Assembly: GCA_019058515.1 (NCBI GenBank) | Contig: JAHPYY010000203.1 | Span: forward strand, 1 to 48,369 | Source: Promethearchaeota archaeon | GTDB lineage: Archaea > Asgardarchaeota > Lokiarchaeia > Sigynarchaeales > SOKP01 | Direction of reading: 5' to 3' | DNA: 48,369 nt | Shown: in pieces, positions 17,143 to 26,022 of the stretch | How the letters are laid out: each line of letters opens with the position of its first letter | Numbering within the stretch: the first letter of the stretch is position 1 | Notes under the pieces: generated by a model | Told to the model about the DNA's origin: nothing | The model's database searches: none | What the model saw: the letters and a program-made list of their open reading frames with translations, nothing else | Made by a program: the position numbers and the translations under genes

Positions 17143-18453
17143 ATGCGAATATTTAATGCAGACCTTCACATACACAGCCCCCATTCAATCGGAGTTTCCC
17201 AATCTCTTAACTTAGATTCGATGGTACACACATGCAAATTAAAGGGATTACATATTCTTGGAACGGGAGACGTATTTCAACCTGATTGGATGCAATACTT
17301 ACAAAGCAACTTAAAGAAACTCCCAAATAGTGTGTTTGAATATAAAGGCATCAATTTTATACTTCAGACAGAGATTGAAGACGATGAGAGTATACACCAA
17401 GTAATTTATTTCCCCGATTTTGATTCTGTAAAAGAACTACAAAAAAAGTTAAAACCATCATCTAAAAATATTTTGGGAGAATGGGGAGGTAGACCTAGGA
17501 TAAATCTATCTCCAGAACACATTGCTGAAATTGTTTACGATTTTGGAGCGATTTTGGGTCCAGCGCACGCGTTTACACCTTTTAAAGCTATATTCCGACA
17601 AAACAAGTTCAAAACGCTTGAAGAATGTTATAAAAGTGCTGTAAATAAAGTTTATTTCCTAGAGCTAGGGTTATCGGCGAATACTGATTTAGCCGATAGA
17701 TTAAAAAGCTTGAAACAAGTGAGTTTTTTAAGCAACAGCGACGCGCATTCTGAGAGTCCAAGGTCTCTAGGTCGAGAATTTAATCAAATTGACATGGAAG
17801 AACCCTCGTTTGAAGAATTATTGCTAGCTATTCGTGGGAAAGATAGACGCAAAATTGTAAGGAATGTGGGGTTACATCCAAAATTAGGTAAATATTACAC
17901 GATGTTCTGCAATAAATGTCGGAGAAGAGTACTTTTCAAGAAAAGCAAGAAACAGGTATCAGATATTTTTTCTCAATATAATGTAACGGATAATTTCATA
18001 ATTTTTTATTCAAACCAGCCACGGGAAACGAGGAAAAATTCGATAGCACATATATCTAAACAAAAAATGATATGTCCTGCGTGTAGAGATAAATTACAAA
18101 AGAATTATAAAATAAAATTGGGAGTAAGCGAGAGGATTGAGGTTATAGCGGATTACTCAGAACCTGATCGCCCCGTAAACCGAGCACCATATTTTAACGC
18201 TATTCCATTATATGACATTATTAGGTCTATTAAGAACATTAAAAGCACGACTAGTAAAACGATAGATAAAATATACAACGACATAATAAACAAATTGGGA
18301 ACTGAATACGAGATTTTACTTGAAATGCCAATCGAAACAATAGGAGAAGTTCATCCTGAGCTTTCGGAACTTGTGAAAGCTATGAGAGCAGAGTTAATCG
18401 AATATACTCCAGGAGGAGGAGGGTCATACGGAAATATTAATTTTGATTTTTAA
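17143..18453 (+). CDS. Endonuclease Q (PHP-domain DNA repair nuclease)
   Basis: EndoQ cuts DNA 5' of deaminated bases (uracil, hypoxanthine, xanthine) and of abasic sites. The 436 residues begin with the PHP metal motif ADLHIHSPHS (D7, H9, H11), followed by GTGDVFQPDW, ILGPAHAFTPF and SNSDAHSESPRSLGRE, all metal-site blocks of this family. The zinc finger unique to EndoQ is present as C256xxC259 and C311xxC314. A helix-hairpin-like C-terminus (EILLEMPIETIGEVHPEL) ends in a glycine-rich tail. The length and order of parts agree with archaeal EndoQ. The gene stands alone with a good ATG start. Confidence 0.9.
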   Translation: MRIFNADLHIHSPHSIGVSQSLNLDSMVHTCKLKGLHILGTGDVFQPDWMQYLQSNLKKLPNSVFEYKGINFILQTEIEDDESIHQVIYFPDFDSVKELQKKLKPSSKNILGEWGGRPRINLSPEHIAEIVYDFGAILGPAHAFTPFKAIFRQNKFKTLEECYKSAVNKVYFLELGLSANTDLADRLKSLKQVSFLSNSDAHSESPRSLGREFNQIDMEEPSFEELLLAIRGKDRRKIVRNVGLHPKLGKYYTMFCNKCRRRVLFKKSKKQVSDIFSQYNVTDNFIIFYSNQPRETRKNSIAHISKQKMICPACRDKLQKNYKIKLGVSERIEVIADYSEPDRPVNRAPYFNAIPLYDIIRSIKNIKSTTSKTIDKIYNDIINKLGTEYEILLEMPIETIGEVHPELSELVKAMRAELIEYTPGGGGSYGNINFDF

Positions 18454-18517
18454 AATTTTATACTGATTCTGGAATTATCCCTTAAGATTGAGAGAAAAGT
18501 TTACTGGCGATATTAAA

Positions 18518-18760
18518 CTACACTTCAAAATTTAAATACAAGTTAAGGAGTTCTCCGCAACGAGGGCATGTCATCCAATCAAATATCTTGAGTGAAGTGG
18601 TTAGAAATTCTATATTACCTCTGTTAAACTTGTTTTTAAACGATTTCTTGTAATCTGCGTTAGGACAAGCCATAATGACTTTTACTCGGATTAGGTTATC
18701 CTTTGCTCGCACCTCAGTGACGGAACCAATATCATTTTTGGAAAAATTTCCCGTTTCCAT
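18518..18760 (-). CDS. Small zinc-ribbon-like protein, unknown function
   Basis: Eighty residues with one clear CPRCG knuckle near the C-terminus and a further cysteine (MACPNAD) in the middle; a complete four-cysteine site is not present, so zinc binding might need a dimer. The N-terminal half looks like a small beta-barrel (DIGSVTEVRAKDNLIRVKVIM). It converges on endoQ. I do not recognise the family. Confidence 0.55.
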   Translation of the reverse strand: METGNFSKNDIGSVTEVRAKDNLIRVKVIMACPNADYKKSFKNKFNRGNIEFLTTSLKIFDWMTCPRCGELLNLYLNFEV

Positions 18761-19083
18761 TTACTTATTCAACCCTATTTTCTAATATCTGCAAGAAAAT
18801 TTATCCTTATAAATTTTAATTACCTTTATATATGTAAATTTTTTCTCACGAACAACTTGAACAATAGTAACATTAAATTTTAAAACACATGTTAGAACTG
18901 GTTCATTGATTTCAATAACTTAGATTGTTCGTGTTCCCAAAACAAGTGATCGTAATATCCAAATGTCTTTAAACAATTTACCTTAACATATTCATTTTAC
19001 ACCCTAATATTCTTATAGATATTATCTAAGTATTACTGGCAAATATTACGCCTGTATAATTCTAATATTATAAAAATAATACG
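18761..19083. other. Divergent intergenic region upstream of ftsZ
   Basis: This 323-bp AT-rich stretch has no gene. A strong TATA-like block (ATTATAAAAATAAT, about 19066-19079) ends only a few bases before the GTG start of the ftsZ frame. If it is the main promoter, transcription would begin inside that frame, which favours the downstream ATG at 19204 as the real start. Confidence 0.45.
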
Positions 19084-20250
19084 GTGGTATGTATAGAGCC
19101 ATATAAAATTAATCCTCCACAAAAAACTCCATTAAACGCCGAAACCTCGTCCATAACATCTACAAGGTCTGGATTCAAGGAGTTAGCGAGAATTAATAAG
19201 GACATGATAAGTTCGCAATACAACTACGATAACGACAAATACCTATCAAGCCTCCTAAAAGTACTGAAAGTAAAATCTGTCGTCGTCGGCGTGGGTGGCG
19301 CGGGAAATAATGCTGTATCAAGATTACATGATATGAATGTAACCGGCACCGAGACGATCAATATTAACACTGATGCCCACGATTTATACTACTCTAGCTC
19401 AAAAGATAAATTGCTAATTGGAAAAGAAAAGTGCGCTGGTTTAGGATCGGGGAATGATCCTATAACTGGAGCTGAAGCTGCTGAGGAAGAACTACAGAAC
19501 TTCAGAAAAATTACGAACGGAGACATAGTCTTTTTAGCGTGTGGGTTAGGTGGCGGGACAGGGACGGGGGCCACCCCCATTTTAGCGAGAGAAGCTAAGA
19601 AAAATAACGCGTGCGTAGTGACCTTCTGTACACTCCCATTTAACTCCGAAGGGTTAGAAAGACGATTGAGAGCCAAGGCTGGATTGAAAGAACTTGCAAA
19701 ATACTCAGACGCTATAATTCCATTGCCTAATGAGAATTTGTTGAGTATCGTTCCAAATGCACCCTTGTTAACCTGCTTTAAAATTATGGATGAAGTTATG
19801 GTCCGTTCCATTAGAGAGATTGTTGGATTGATAAATAATTGTGGTTTGGTAAATATCGACTTTGCTGATGTTAAGAAGGTTTTCGAGAAAACTGATGCGT
19901 ATCCCTCAGGTATGGTGGGTATAACCGAGTCCCTTGGCCAAGAAAAGGATTTAATTTTTAAGTCGAAACTCGCTGTAAACAATCCCTTATTAAGGCCGGA
20001 CGCTAAGGAAGTGGACAAGTGTTTAATATCGGTATCAAGCGATCATAGTCTAACTTTATCTAAAGTGGACAAAATCATTTCGACGATAACAAATGAAATT
20101 CCGCGTCATGCTCAATTGAAGTTCGGAACCTCTATGGACCCAAGGTTAAACCATAAAATCAGAATTATGTTTATGGGCAAGGGACCTGTAAGTTCTTATG
20201 TTAAGTTTGCGGTTGACTCTAATGTAAACCTATACGATGGCACTTTCTAA
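19084..20250 (+). CDS. ftsZ: Cell-division GTPase FtsZ
   Basis: FtsZ polymerises with GTP to form the division ring. Numbered from GTG 19084, the glycine loop VVVGVGGAGNN is at residues 66-76, the tubulin signature GLGGGTGTG around 154-162, PFNSEG follows, and the T7 synergy loop NIDFADV (257-263) carries the catalytic aspartates. The C-terminal domain is complete, ending near MGKGPVSS with only a short tail. A GTG at 19084 gives 388 residues with a 40-residue extension of low complexity. ATG 19204, preceded by AAGGAC, would give 348 residues starting just before the conserved core. I list the longer form but think the shorter is at least as likely. It is a division FtsZ, not CetZ. Confidence 0.92.
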   Translation: MVCIEPYKINPPQKTPLNAETSSITSTRSGFKELARINKDMISSQYNYDNDKYLSSLLKVLKVKSVVVGVGGAGNNAVSRLHDMNVTGTETININTDAHDLYYSSSKDKLLIGKEKCAGLGSGNDPITGAEAAEEELQNFRKITNGDIVFLACGLGGGTGTGATPILAREAKKNNACVVTFCTLPFNSEGLERRLRAKAGLKELAKYSDAIIPLPNENLLSIVPNAPLLTCFKIMDEVMVRSIREIVGLINNCGLVNIDFADVKKVFEKTDAYPSGMVGITESLGQEKDLIFKSKLAVNNPLLRPDAKEVDKCLISVSSDHSLTLSKVDKIISTITNEIPRHAQLKFGTSMDPRLNHKIRIMFMGKGPVSSYVKFAVDSNVNLYDGTF

Positions 20251-20328
20251 GTCATAAAAATCTATTTTTTACTTCATTAATTTCTACTCATATCGCTTTA
20301 CTAAGATAATTAGAAAAAGGTGAAATTT

Positions 20329-20784
20329 TTGAGTGAAATAATGCCAAAAGATATGTTGGTTAAGGAAATAAGAAAATTTCTAAGCCTAAGAAAGGTATTA
20401 GTGTTATGTACTTCCCAAAACGATGTTCCTCGAGCTACCCCCATGGACTTTTACATGGAAAAAAACAGCGAAAGCTTCAACATCTACGTAGGGTTGGCCC
20501 CTGGAAGGAAAATTGACAACATCAAGAAAAATCCCATCGTAAGCATTGGCATTTATACCCCTATGGATACGGGAAAGATTCAGGGTATGCAAATAACTGC
20601 AACAGGAAAAGAACGGTTAATCTTTTTAGAGACTGGAGAACATGAGTTTGAGGAAGCGCAAAAGATCGTTCGCGGAAAGAGAAAACTTATCTTAAAAATA
20701 ATTCCCGAAAAGATTGAACTGTTAGATTACGACCTAGTTAAACTTGGTTATTCGAGATTTCAGATATTAGATTTGGAGGAATAA
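20329..20784 (+). CDS. FMN-binding split-barrel (PNPOx-like) protein
   Basis: A pyridoxamine-phosphate-oxidase-like split barrel of about 152 residues that probably binds a flavin or related cofactor. Seen in sequence: KVLVLCTSQNDVPRATPMDF as the first strand pair, then NIYVGLAPGRKIDNIKKNPIVSIGIY, the usual sequence around the cofactor, and ITATGKERLI. The start chosen is TTG 20329, with AAAGGTGA ending about 5 nt upstream; the in-frame GTG 20320 overlaps that element. The substrate is unknown. Confidence 0.75.
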   Translation: MSEIMPKDMLVKEIRKFLSLRKVLVLCTSQNDVPRATPMDFYMEKNSESFNIYVGLAPGRKIDNIKKNPIVSIGIYTPMDTGKIQGMQITATGKERLIFLETGEHEFEEAQKIVRGKRKLILKIIPEKIELLDYDLVKLGYSRFQILDLEE

Positions 20785-20803
20785 ATAAAATAAAAGTATT
20801 AAT

Positions 20804-21241
20804 TTATTGGGGTCTTCCACAGGTCGGGCAGAATCTTGCGTCGTATGGAAGGGTAGTTCCGCAAGATCTGCAAGATTTTGTTCGTGGGGGTTGTTTATGG
20901 CTTTCATAACTGGGTGCATATCTCTCACCCTGATATTCCTGTCTATAAGGTTGAGCTGGTGCTTGCTGAACAGGCTCTCTTACGACTAAGTAAATTATAC
21001 AACCTATGCATCCTCCTATTAAAGTAATAGCCACCCAAGTAGCGGCGTTCATGTTTCTTTTCTTAGCGTCGTAATAAACCCAGACTCCTAGGACAATTTG
21101 AAGAGCACAGGATAGGATAGATATTAGAATTATAATCATTAGAGGGAAGAAGACCAACATTTCATATCCGGAATAAAACAATGGCATTTTTTTTATCTTA
21201 CTTACTAAGCTTGATTTGTATAATGATTTCTTATGATGCAT
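20804..21241 (-). CDS. Membrane protein with C-terminal zinc ribbon
   Basis: A 145-residue protein. Two hydrophobic segments (about 28-52 and 68-88; VFFPLMIIILISILSCALQI and TWVAITLIGGCIGCIIYLVV) are followed by a Pro/Gln/Tyr-rich linker and a C-terminal zinc ribbon with CRSCG and CPTCG pairs. The ribbon should lie on the cytoplasmic side. Such TM-linker-zinc-ribbon proteins are common in archaea with unknown roles. An internal ATG at residue 19 is an alternative start and would remove a basic N-terminus. Confidence 0.75.
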   Translation of the reverse strand: MHHKKSLYKSSLVSKIKKMPLFYSGYEMLVFFPLMIIILISILSCALQIVLGVWVYYDAKKRNMNAATWVAITLIGGCIGCIIYLVVREPVQQAPAQPYRQEYQGERYAPSYESHKQPPRTKSCRSCGTTLPYDARFCPTCGRPQ

Positions 21242-21406
21242 ATAATAATTTAGACTATTAAACTTTTCAGGAGCTGTGTTCTAACTATCATCGTTAAGAA
21301 CATGTAACTATAATCTACGCACCCATTGTGTCAATAATATAAAGAATTTTCAATTTTACAAAAACCAGAAACAAAATTATAATAAAAAAAAAGATTTTGA
21401 AGTGTT

Positions 21407-21712
21407 TTATCCTTGGATTATTTTCATTACATCTGATTCGCTCATTAAGGGAAGTATTTCAAAAGTGTATCCTTCTACTTGCGCGTAAAAATTGTATCTT
21501 CTAGTTAATGCGTTCATAGCTTCGTATAATTTATCATCTGGACATTCGTAGATCGCAATTAATCTGTATTTTCCCTTATAAGTCGGAGCGCCCCAGTTAT
21601 GTATTTTTTTTAAATATTCGGGGTAAACTGGTTTATCCTTTCGAAAATATAGCTCAGCTGAAAGTTTCGCCTTATGAGGAAGACCCAACCCTATTGTCAT
21701 TATATGCACCAT
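21407..21712 (-). CDS. Small ferredoxin-fold-like protein (dimeric alpha/beta barrel)
   Basis: A 101-residue protein. The pattern YRLIAIYECPDDKLYEAMNALTRRYNFYAQVEGYTFEILPLM resembles dimeric alpha/beta-barrel proteins that report on small-molecule or stress functions, such as the GYD/DUF3303-type families. AAGGTGA lies 8 nt before the ATG, a good ribosome site. The neighbours do not suggest a pathway. The family assignment is tentative. Confidence 0.6.
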   Translation of the reverse strand: MVHIMTIGLGLPHKAKLSAELYFRKDKPVYPEYLKKIHNWGAPTYKGKYRLIAIYECPDDKLYEAMNALTRRYNFYAQVEGYTFEILPLMSESDVMKIIQG

Positions 21713-21860
21713 TTAAATTTCACCTTCTTTGATTTAGCTATAAACACTGATTAATTGGATTCGAAAAGCAGTTTTAAATAATTTTCAAAAAATATAAGCT
21801 TATTTGTCTATAATAAGAAAAATAAAAAGTAGTTTGTTAAGATTCTGAGCAAAGAGAAAA

Positions 21861-21980
21861 TTATAGGTCTATTTCTTCTAGCTTCTTTCTTATGGTCTTC
21901 TTTTTCTCAGGCGTTAGGTCGTAAAGTTTCCAAAAAATTAGCAGACCAATAATCATTATAATCCCAGGAATAACTACCAT
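21861..21980 (-). CDS. Very small single-pass membrane protein
   Basis: The minus strand encodes 39 residues from ATG 21980: a hydrophobic helix (VVIPGIIMIIGLLIFWKLY) followed by a charged tail (TPEKKKTIRKKLEEIDL). The composition is strongly protein-like and typical of small anchors. A weak GAG lies upstream. No family is recognised. Confidence 0.5.
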   Translation of the reverse strand: MVVIPGIIMIIGLLIFWKLYDLTPEKKKTIRKKLEEIDL

Positions 21981-22195
21981 TTAAATTCTCAAACCTTTTA
22001 TCGCCAATGCGTTTGATACGTCGACGCGGTTGGCTGTCCCAATTTCCAGCGTTCAATTGTCTTATTATTAAGTATATTTAATTATAATCTTAGTTAATAT
22101 TTTTCTATCTGAACTATGGCTCGCATATTCTTCTTTATCGTACTACCGTTCAATTAAAGATAAACCGGTGGAACCGTGGATAAAAAAAGAGGTAT

Positions 22196-22357
22196 TTGCT
22201 TCTAGGAATTTCAGCTTTAATACTTTCACTAGAAGGAGTTACATATTTGTTTATGCTCCCTTCCACGGCAGGTTTTGAGCATCCACAAGGTTTTATTGTT
22301 GGATTTATTATTGTGCTTGCATATGTTATTTTTTCGTACACTAGTTTGTTAGTGTAG
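22196..22357 (+). CDS. Small two-helix membrane protein, ends at TAG before a coupled ORF
   Basis: From TTG 22196, 53 residues form two hydrophobic helices (LGISALILSLEGVTYLFML and GFIVGFIIVLAYVIFSYTSL). GAGGT lies a few bases upstream. The frame ends at TAG 22355-22357. Beyond it, the same frame continues with a soluble acidic segment, annotated separately from ATG 22361. Either two coupled small genes or one gene split by an amber codon. Confidence 0.5.
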   Translation: MLLGISALILSLEGVTYLFMLPSTAGFEHPQGFIVGFIIVLAYVIFSYTSLLV

Positions 22358-22360
22358 CTA

Positions 22361-22480
22361 ATGCTCCAAAAACTCAAAGATTTCTTTAATCGACACTATA
22401 TAGTACCTTCAGATGAAGAGTTATCTGAAGAAGAACTAATGTTAAAAATTCGATCAGAATTACAGAGAAATTCTAAATAA
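22361..22480 (+). CDS. Very small acidic soluble protein or C-terminal half
   Basis: ATG 22361 starts 3 nt after the TAG of the preceding membrane ORF and in the same frame, giving 39 residues rich in Glu and Lys (DFFNRHYIVPSDEELSEEEL). Its TAA shares its last A with the ATG of the next gene (22480), so three small frames are tightly coupled. No family is recognised. Confidence 0.5.
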   Translation: MLQKLKDFFNRHYIVPSDEELSEEELMLKIRSELQRNSK

Positions 22481-22755
22481 TGGAGATTTTAAATTATTTG
22501 GGTAATATATTGTCAGAAAAGCTTATTATCAGTCCACCAGCGGCAAGGGGTCTGGTTAGATTGGCAATTAAAGACGAGTTAACTCTATTTAAACCTTTGA
22601 CAGAAGCAAATTTTGAGGATATGAAATCTGTTATTAAAAATTCGCTGCATAAACGATTGATCGAGTTAGATATCCAAGAAGCAGCGAGTCTAACTCAATT
22701 GTTGTTAGATGAACTCGTAAAGAATCAATCGTTATTCACGATGTCCTTAGTATGA
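22480..22755 (+). CDS. Small helical protein of unknown function
   Basis: Ninety-one residues, mostly alpha-helical by pattern, with the striking segment LIISPPAARGLVRLAIKDE near residue 15-33. The ATG overlaps the stop of the preceding small ORF, so it belongs to the same transcript. I have the impression of an Asgard-conserved family from the SPPAARGL block but cannot name it. No cysteines or membrane segments. Confidence 0.6.
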   Translation: MEILNYLGNILSEKLIISPPAARGLVRLAIKDELTLFKPLTEANFEDMKSVIKNSLHKRLIELDIQEAASLTQLLLDELVKNQSLFTMSLV

Positions 22756-22791
22756 TAATTACCTTAAAACATTATTTAGAGAACATATAAC

Positions 22792-23994
22792 CTATTGGGT
22801 TCTTGATTTTATAAATTCCTTGTCTTTATCAATGTAATATACCCAAGCATTTCTGGACATTAAGCAATAATCTTCCTTACCTAATTTTTCTAAAAGTTTA
22901 ATTCTTAAATGCTTAGCGTCTAAGTTTTCTGGATCTGCTTGGATGAGGATATCTAATACTTCTAAGGCTAATTGTGCTTGATCATTATCCAAAAGTCGTT
23001 TTACTCTCTCAATTATTTTTTCTGGGCTGCCAATTAATCCATATAATTCATTCATAATCTCCTTTTCAGGGCGTGGTAGGAGATGCGCGGGATTATCGTC
23101 AAAATACCCATGATACCAGCGATAGACATTAAGTACGAAAAATTCTGGCCTCGAGTATAATGGCTTTAGATAAGTAATTTTCTTTAAATGAGGGGGGAGT
23201 TGAACTTTATGGATCATCTCAGTTATGTGGACATTTTGGTTTATGTAATCAACTATCTGATCGTGAAGGGAGCGTATCGCCTCTATATTATGTTTCAACA
23301 CCTTAAGCGCTTGCTTACCCTTATAGAAATATCCCGCACCGTTACAGAAAAGATTTTCGGGTTTTAACACATGTATACGCTCTAATTCTTTAGCCCAATC
23401 CAGAGCAAATCGAGTAGGTTTCCAAGGATTTCCTATATTAGGTAATCCACCGATAATAAGATCACCTATGAAAGCGGCTTTCAATTCCGGCACATATACC
23501 CAACACACATCATCCGTTTCAGCTCTAGCCGTGTGAAGTTCAAAGGTTTTATCTCCTAAATTCAGGTTCATATCTCCTAAAAATGTTCGAGTAGGATAAA
23601 CGTAATCTAAATTCGACTTTATTTCAGGAGTATTAAATTGTACAGCTCTGGTGTGAGACCTGTGAGGTGCGAGGAATTTATATTTATCTAATCTATCTGG
23701 TAAATACTTATTCGCTATAATCTCCGGATTATCACGCAAGAAGGCTTTTGCCCCGCCAACATGGTCAGCATGACCATGTGTATATATAATGTATTTAATG
23801 ATTCCATTAATATTTTTAAAAGCTTCGCTTGCAGCATTTGTTGATAGTAAAGTATCAATTAGCACCACGCCATCGGAAGTTTCAACCCATGCACAACCTG
23901 CAATTGGCAAGCTTGCTGTATGGACATCTTTTATAGGGTTGGCAAATTTTACATTTTGGTCCGTTAATATCTTTTTTCCTTTAATTTTAATCAA
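22792..23994 (-). CDS. Alkylsulfatase-like metallo-beta-lactamase-fold hydrolase
   Basis: A 400-residue protein. The MBL metal motif is THGHADHVGG near residue 73, and further ligands lie in HTARAETDDVCWVYVPELKAAFIGD. After the catalytic domain comes the signature RWYHGYFDDNPAHLLPRP, followed by an alpha-helical region (LYGLIGSPEKIIERVKRLL, LALEVLDILIQADPENLDA), which is the dimerisation domain of the BDS1/SdsA1 linear alkylsulfatase family. It may hydrolyse a sulfate or other ester. No signal peptide is seen, unlike secreted bacterial members. The start is TTG. The substrate is not predicted. Confidence 0.82.
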   Translation of the reverse strand: MIKIKGKKILTDQNVKFANPIKDVHTASLPIAGCAWVETSDGVVLIDTLLSTNAASEAFKNINGIIKYIIYTHGHADHVGGAKAFLRDNPEIIANKYLPDRLDKYKFLAPHRSHTRAVQFNTPEIKSNLDYVYPTRTFLGDMNLNLGDKTFELHTARAETDDVCWVYVPELKAAFIGDLIIGGLPNIGNPWKPTRFALDWAKELERIHVLKPENLFCNGAGYFYKGKQALKVLKHNIEAIRSLHDQIVDYINQNVHITEMIHKVQLPPHLKKITYLKPLYSRPEFFVLNVYRWYHGYFDDNPAHLLPRPEKEIMNELYGLIGSPEKIIERVKRLLDNDQAQLALEVLDILIQADPENLDAKHLRIKLLEKLGKEDYCLMSRNAWVYYIDKDKEFIKSRTQ

Positions 23995-24058
23995 CTTTTA
24001 GGTTTCGATTTGGATATATTTTAATTATTGTTGTAGATAATGATAAAATACAGCAGAG

Positions 24059-24649
24059 CTAACTCTTTTTATAGTTCTTTCCAATATTCCAAGCTCTACC
24101 AAGGTTTTTTCCTATTCCCCAATAGTTAGCGCCAACTTGAGTTAAAATGTATGGTTTCATTTTCAAGATGTCTGGTATTCCGTTTGTTAAATACTCCTCG
24201 TCTATGTAAGCTTGAACGATTTCACCAATGAATATGTAATGTCCCTTTTTATCGGGTTGGATAAATTCTTTAGTGTCTATAGTTTTCACTACCTTACATT
24301 CAAGATTTAGAGGGGCTTTATTTATCATTGGGGCAGACTTTAACTCGCCATAAAATACTTCAAAGAGACGCGACTTATCTGTATCCTTTCCCGTTTTCAG
24401 TCCACTGTAATCTACCACCTCAATCATAGATTCTGAAGGAGTATTGACGCTAAATGTTTGGTTTTCTATTATTCCTTCGTTTGTATAATGCGTCTTGTTG
24501 GACGATATAGATATCATGTGGGGTTCGTGTTCAACCATGCTAATCCAAGCTATTGGCATAAAATTTGCTTTCTCATTAACATTTGCTCCTATGATAACTA
24601 AAGGCATTGGATATAGGTAGGGGCCTACATGAATTTTCTGTTTTGTCAT
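24059..24649 (-). CDS. Flavin reductase-like FMN-binding protein
   Basis: A split-barrel flavoprotein of the flavin reductase/DIM6-NTAB group, about 196 residues. Typical blocks: PLVIIGANVNEKANFMPIAWISM, MISISSNKTHYTNEGI, QTFSVNTPSESMIEVVDYSG and a C-terminal strand region with IFIGEIVQAYIDEE. ATG 24649 starts exactly at the conserved N-terminus; a TTG at 24718 would add 23 non-conserved residues. It probably transfers electrons with FMN. The neighbouring MBL gene is on the same strand, and MBL-flavin partnerships exist, but 64 nt separate them. Confidence 0.8.
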   Translation of the reverse strand: MTKQKIHVGPYLYPMPLVIIGANVNEKANFMPIAWISMVEHEPHMISISSNKTHYTNEGIIENQTFSVNTPSESMIEVVDYSGLKTGKDTDKSRLFEVFYGELKSAPMINKAPLNLECKVVKTIDTKEFIQPDKKGHYIFIGEIVQAYIDEEYLTNGIPDILKMKPYILTQVGANYWGIGKNLGRAWNIGKNYKKS

Positions 24650-24924
24650 AAGTGTTCTTAAATAAATCTCATTGATAAAGATTTTTGCTAATAATTGTTT
24701 CGCGAGTGGTGAATTCAAAGCATATAGAACAATATTTTTATATCCAACTAATTTTTAATTAAGTTAGAACACCAATATTATAAAATCGACAAAAAACAAG
24801 TTTTCTCAAATTAAGGAGTTAACTTTATTTCTCGTTTACTTAAAAATAAAATTATAATTGTGGATTGATTTAGCCTTTTTCATGAATAAAGCAATGAAAT
24901 TAAAAAAAGGAGCAAAAACACACA

Positions 24925-25566
24925 ATGAATAATAAAAAATGGCAGATTTTGGGTTTATTAGGACTTTTTTTAGGACTATTAATTTCTCTTCCAGGTACCT
25001 ATAATTTATTGCTAGATAGAGGGAAGTATGTTGTCAAAAAGGAGTATGTAAAAGAGTATCAAAATGGAAAGGGATATTTTACTACATCATTGGCTGTATT
25101 GACCTTTTTAACTGATTACGTTTACGATATATCTTTTGAGATTCGTACTGATAATGCAGCTGGAATGGGTGTGAAAATCAATAAAATTGATTACAAAGTT
25201 TATAAAAACGGAATAGAGATAAAACCTGAAGGTGAATATTCGTGGAATGCTATTCCATACTTTACTGAATTCACAATAGGAGCAGCTGGAGGAATAGGAG
25301 ATCATATTGAGTTAGACCAATATGATATTATTTCGTTAGAGGGAATTGCGAATCTTTCCTTTAAAGATGATACAAGTATAAGTGAAGAAATCTTCGATCT
25401 TGACTTGTCCATCCTATTACTAATTCCTCAATGGTTAGATGTTCACGTTTTATTCTATTTTTACTATATCCTATTCATTCAACATATCTTGGGAATTGGA
25501 TTATCTTTTGCTTTCTTTGGATATTCTACAATAATGCTGATAAAAAATCGATTTAAATCTTATTAA
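24925..25566 (+). CDS. Membrane protein with extracytoplasmic domain, unknown
   Basis: A 213-residue protein with an N-terminal membrane helix (WQILGLLGLFLGLLISLPGT), an approximately 130-residue beta-rich domain (YVYDISFEIRTDNAAGMGVK, LDQYDIISLEGIANLSF), and one or two C-terminal hydrophobic helices (VLFYFYYILFIQHILGIG and SFAFFGYSTIMLI). A GGAG lies about 12 nt upstream of the ATG. The middle domain is probably outside the cell. No family is recognised. Confidence 0.65.
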   Translation: MNNKKWQILGLLGLFLGLLISLPGTYNLLLDRGKYVVKKEYVKEYQNGKGYFTTSLAVLTFLTDYVYDISFEIRTDNAAGMGVKINKIDYKVYKNGIEIKPEGEYSWNAIPYFTEFTIGAAGGIGDHIELDQYDIISLEGIANLSFKDDTSISEEIFDLDLSILLLIPQWLDVHVLFYFYYILFIQHILGIGLSFAFFGYSTIMLIKNRFKSY

Positions 25567-25630
25567 TTAACATTTTTCTTTTTTTATTGGAGATTTAAAT
25601 TTAATATTCGTCGTGAAAGCTTGGGTTTAA

Positions 25631-25792
25631 GTGAGGTTAATAGATATTAACGAAGCTAAAGGAGAGAAGGTTATAGAAAAGAATCTTAAACAATTTCTGA
25701 GAGGGTTTCAAAAGCATTTGTTATAGATTGGAATTGGTGCTGTTATAAACAATACCATTCTTATATGGTTATTTTTCTTTGCCGAATCTTAA
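25631..25792 (+). pseudogene. Relic of a GtrA-like membrane domain with in-frame TAG
   Basis: A 53-codon frame from GTG 25631 to TAA 25790 is broken by TAG at 25724-25726. The part before it is NLKQFLRGFQKHLL and the part after is IGIGAVINNTILIWLFFFAES. Together they resemble the first membrane helix of GtrA/polyprenol-glycan flippase-type domains (FLxxGxIGAVINxxILxxL). The rest of the domain is missing, so this is a fragment. Confidence 0.4.
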
Positions 25793-26022
25793 AAAGACCA
25801 ATTTCTCGGGCTTAAATAGCAGACTTTTTGGGAATGGATGATCACACATTAAGTAATAGGTATAGGGATATTGCTAAGAGTTTAGATATTAAGATTTAAA
25901 CTGTGTTAATTAAAATTAGTTTATTCTCATTTTTGTATTAAATCAATTATAGTAAAATCAAAACAAATTAAGGAAAAGATTCATTAAACTCATCATTAAT
26001 AACTTGCTAATACTATACAATA

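Noticed and set aside
19389..20018. Long minus-strand frame opposite ftsZ
   Set aside because: It is an antisense shadow of the conserved FtsZ coding sequence and has no features of its own.
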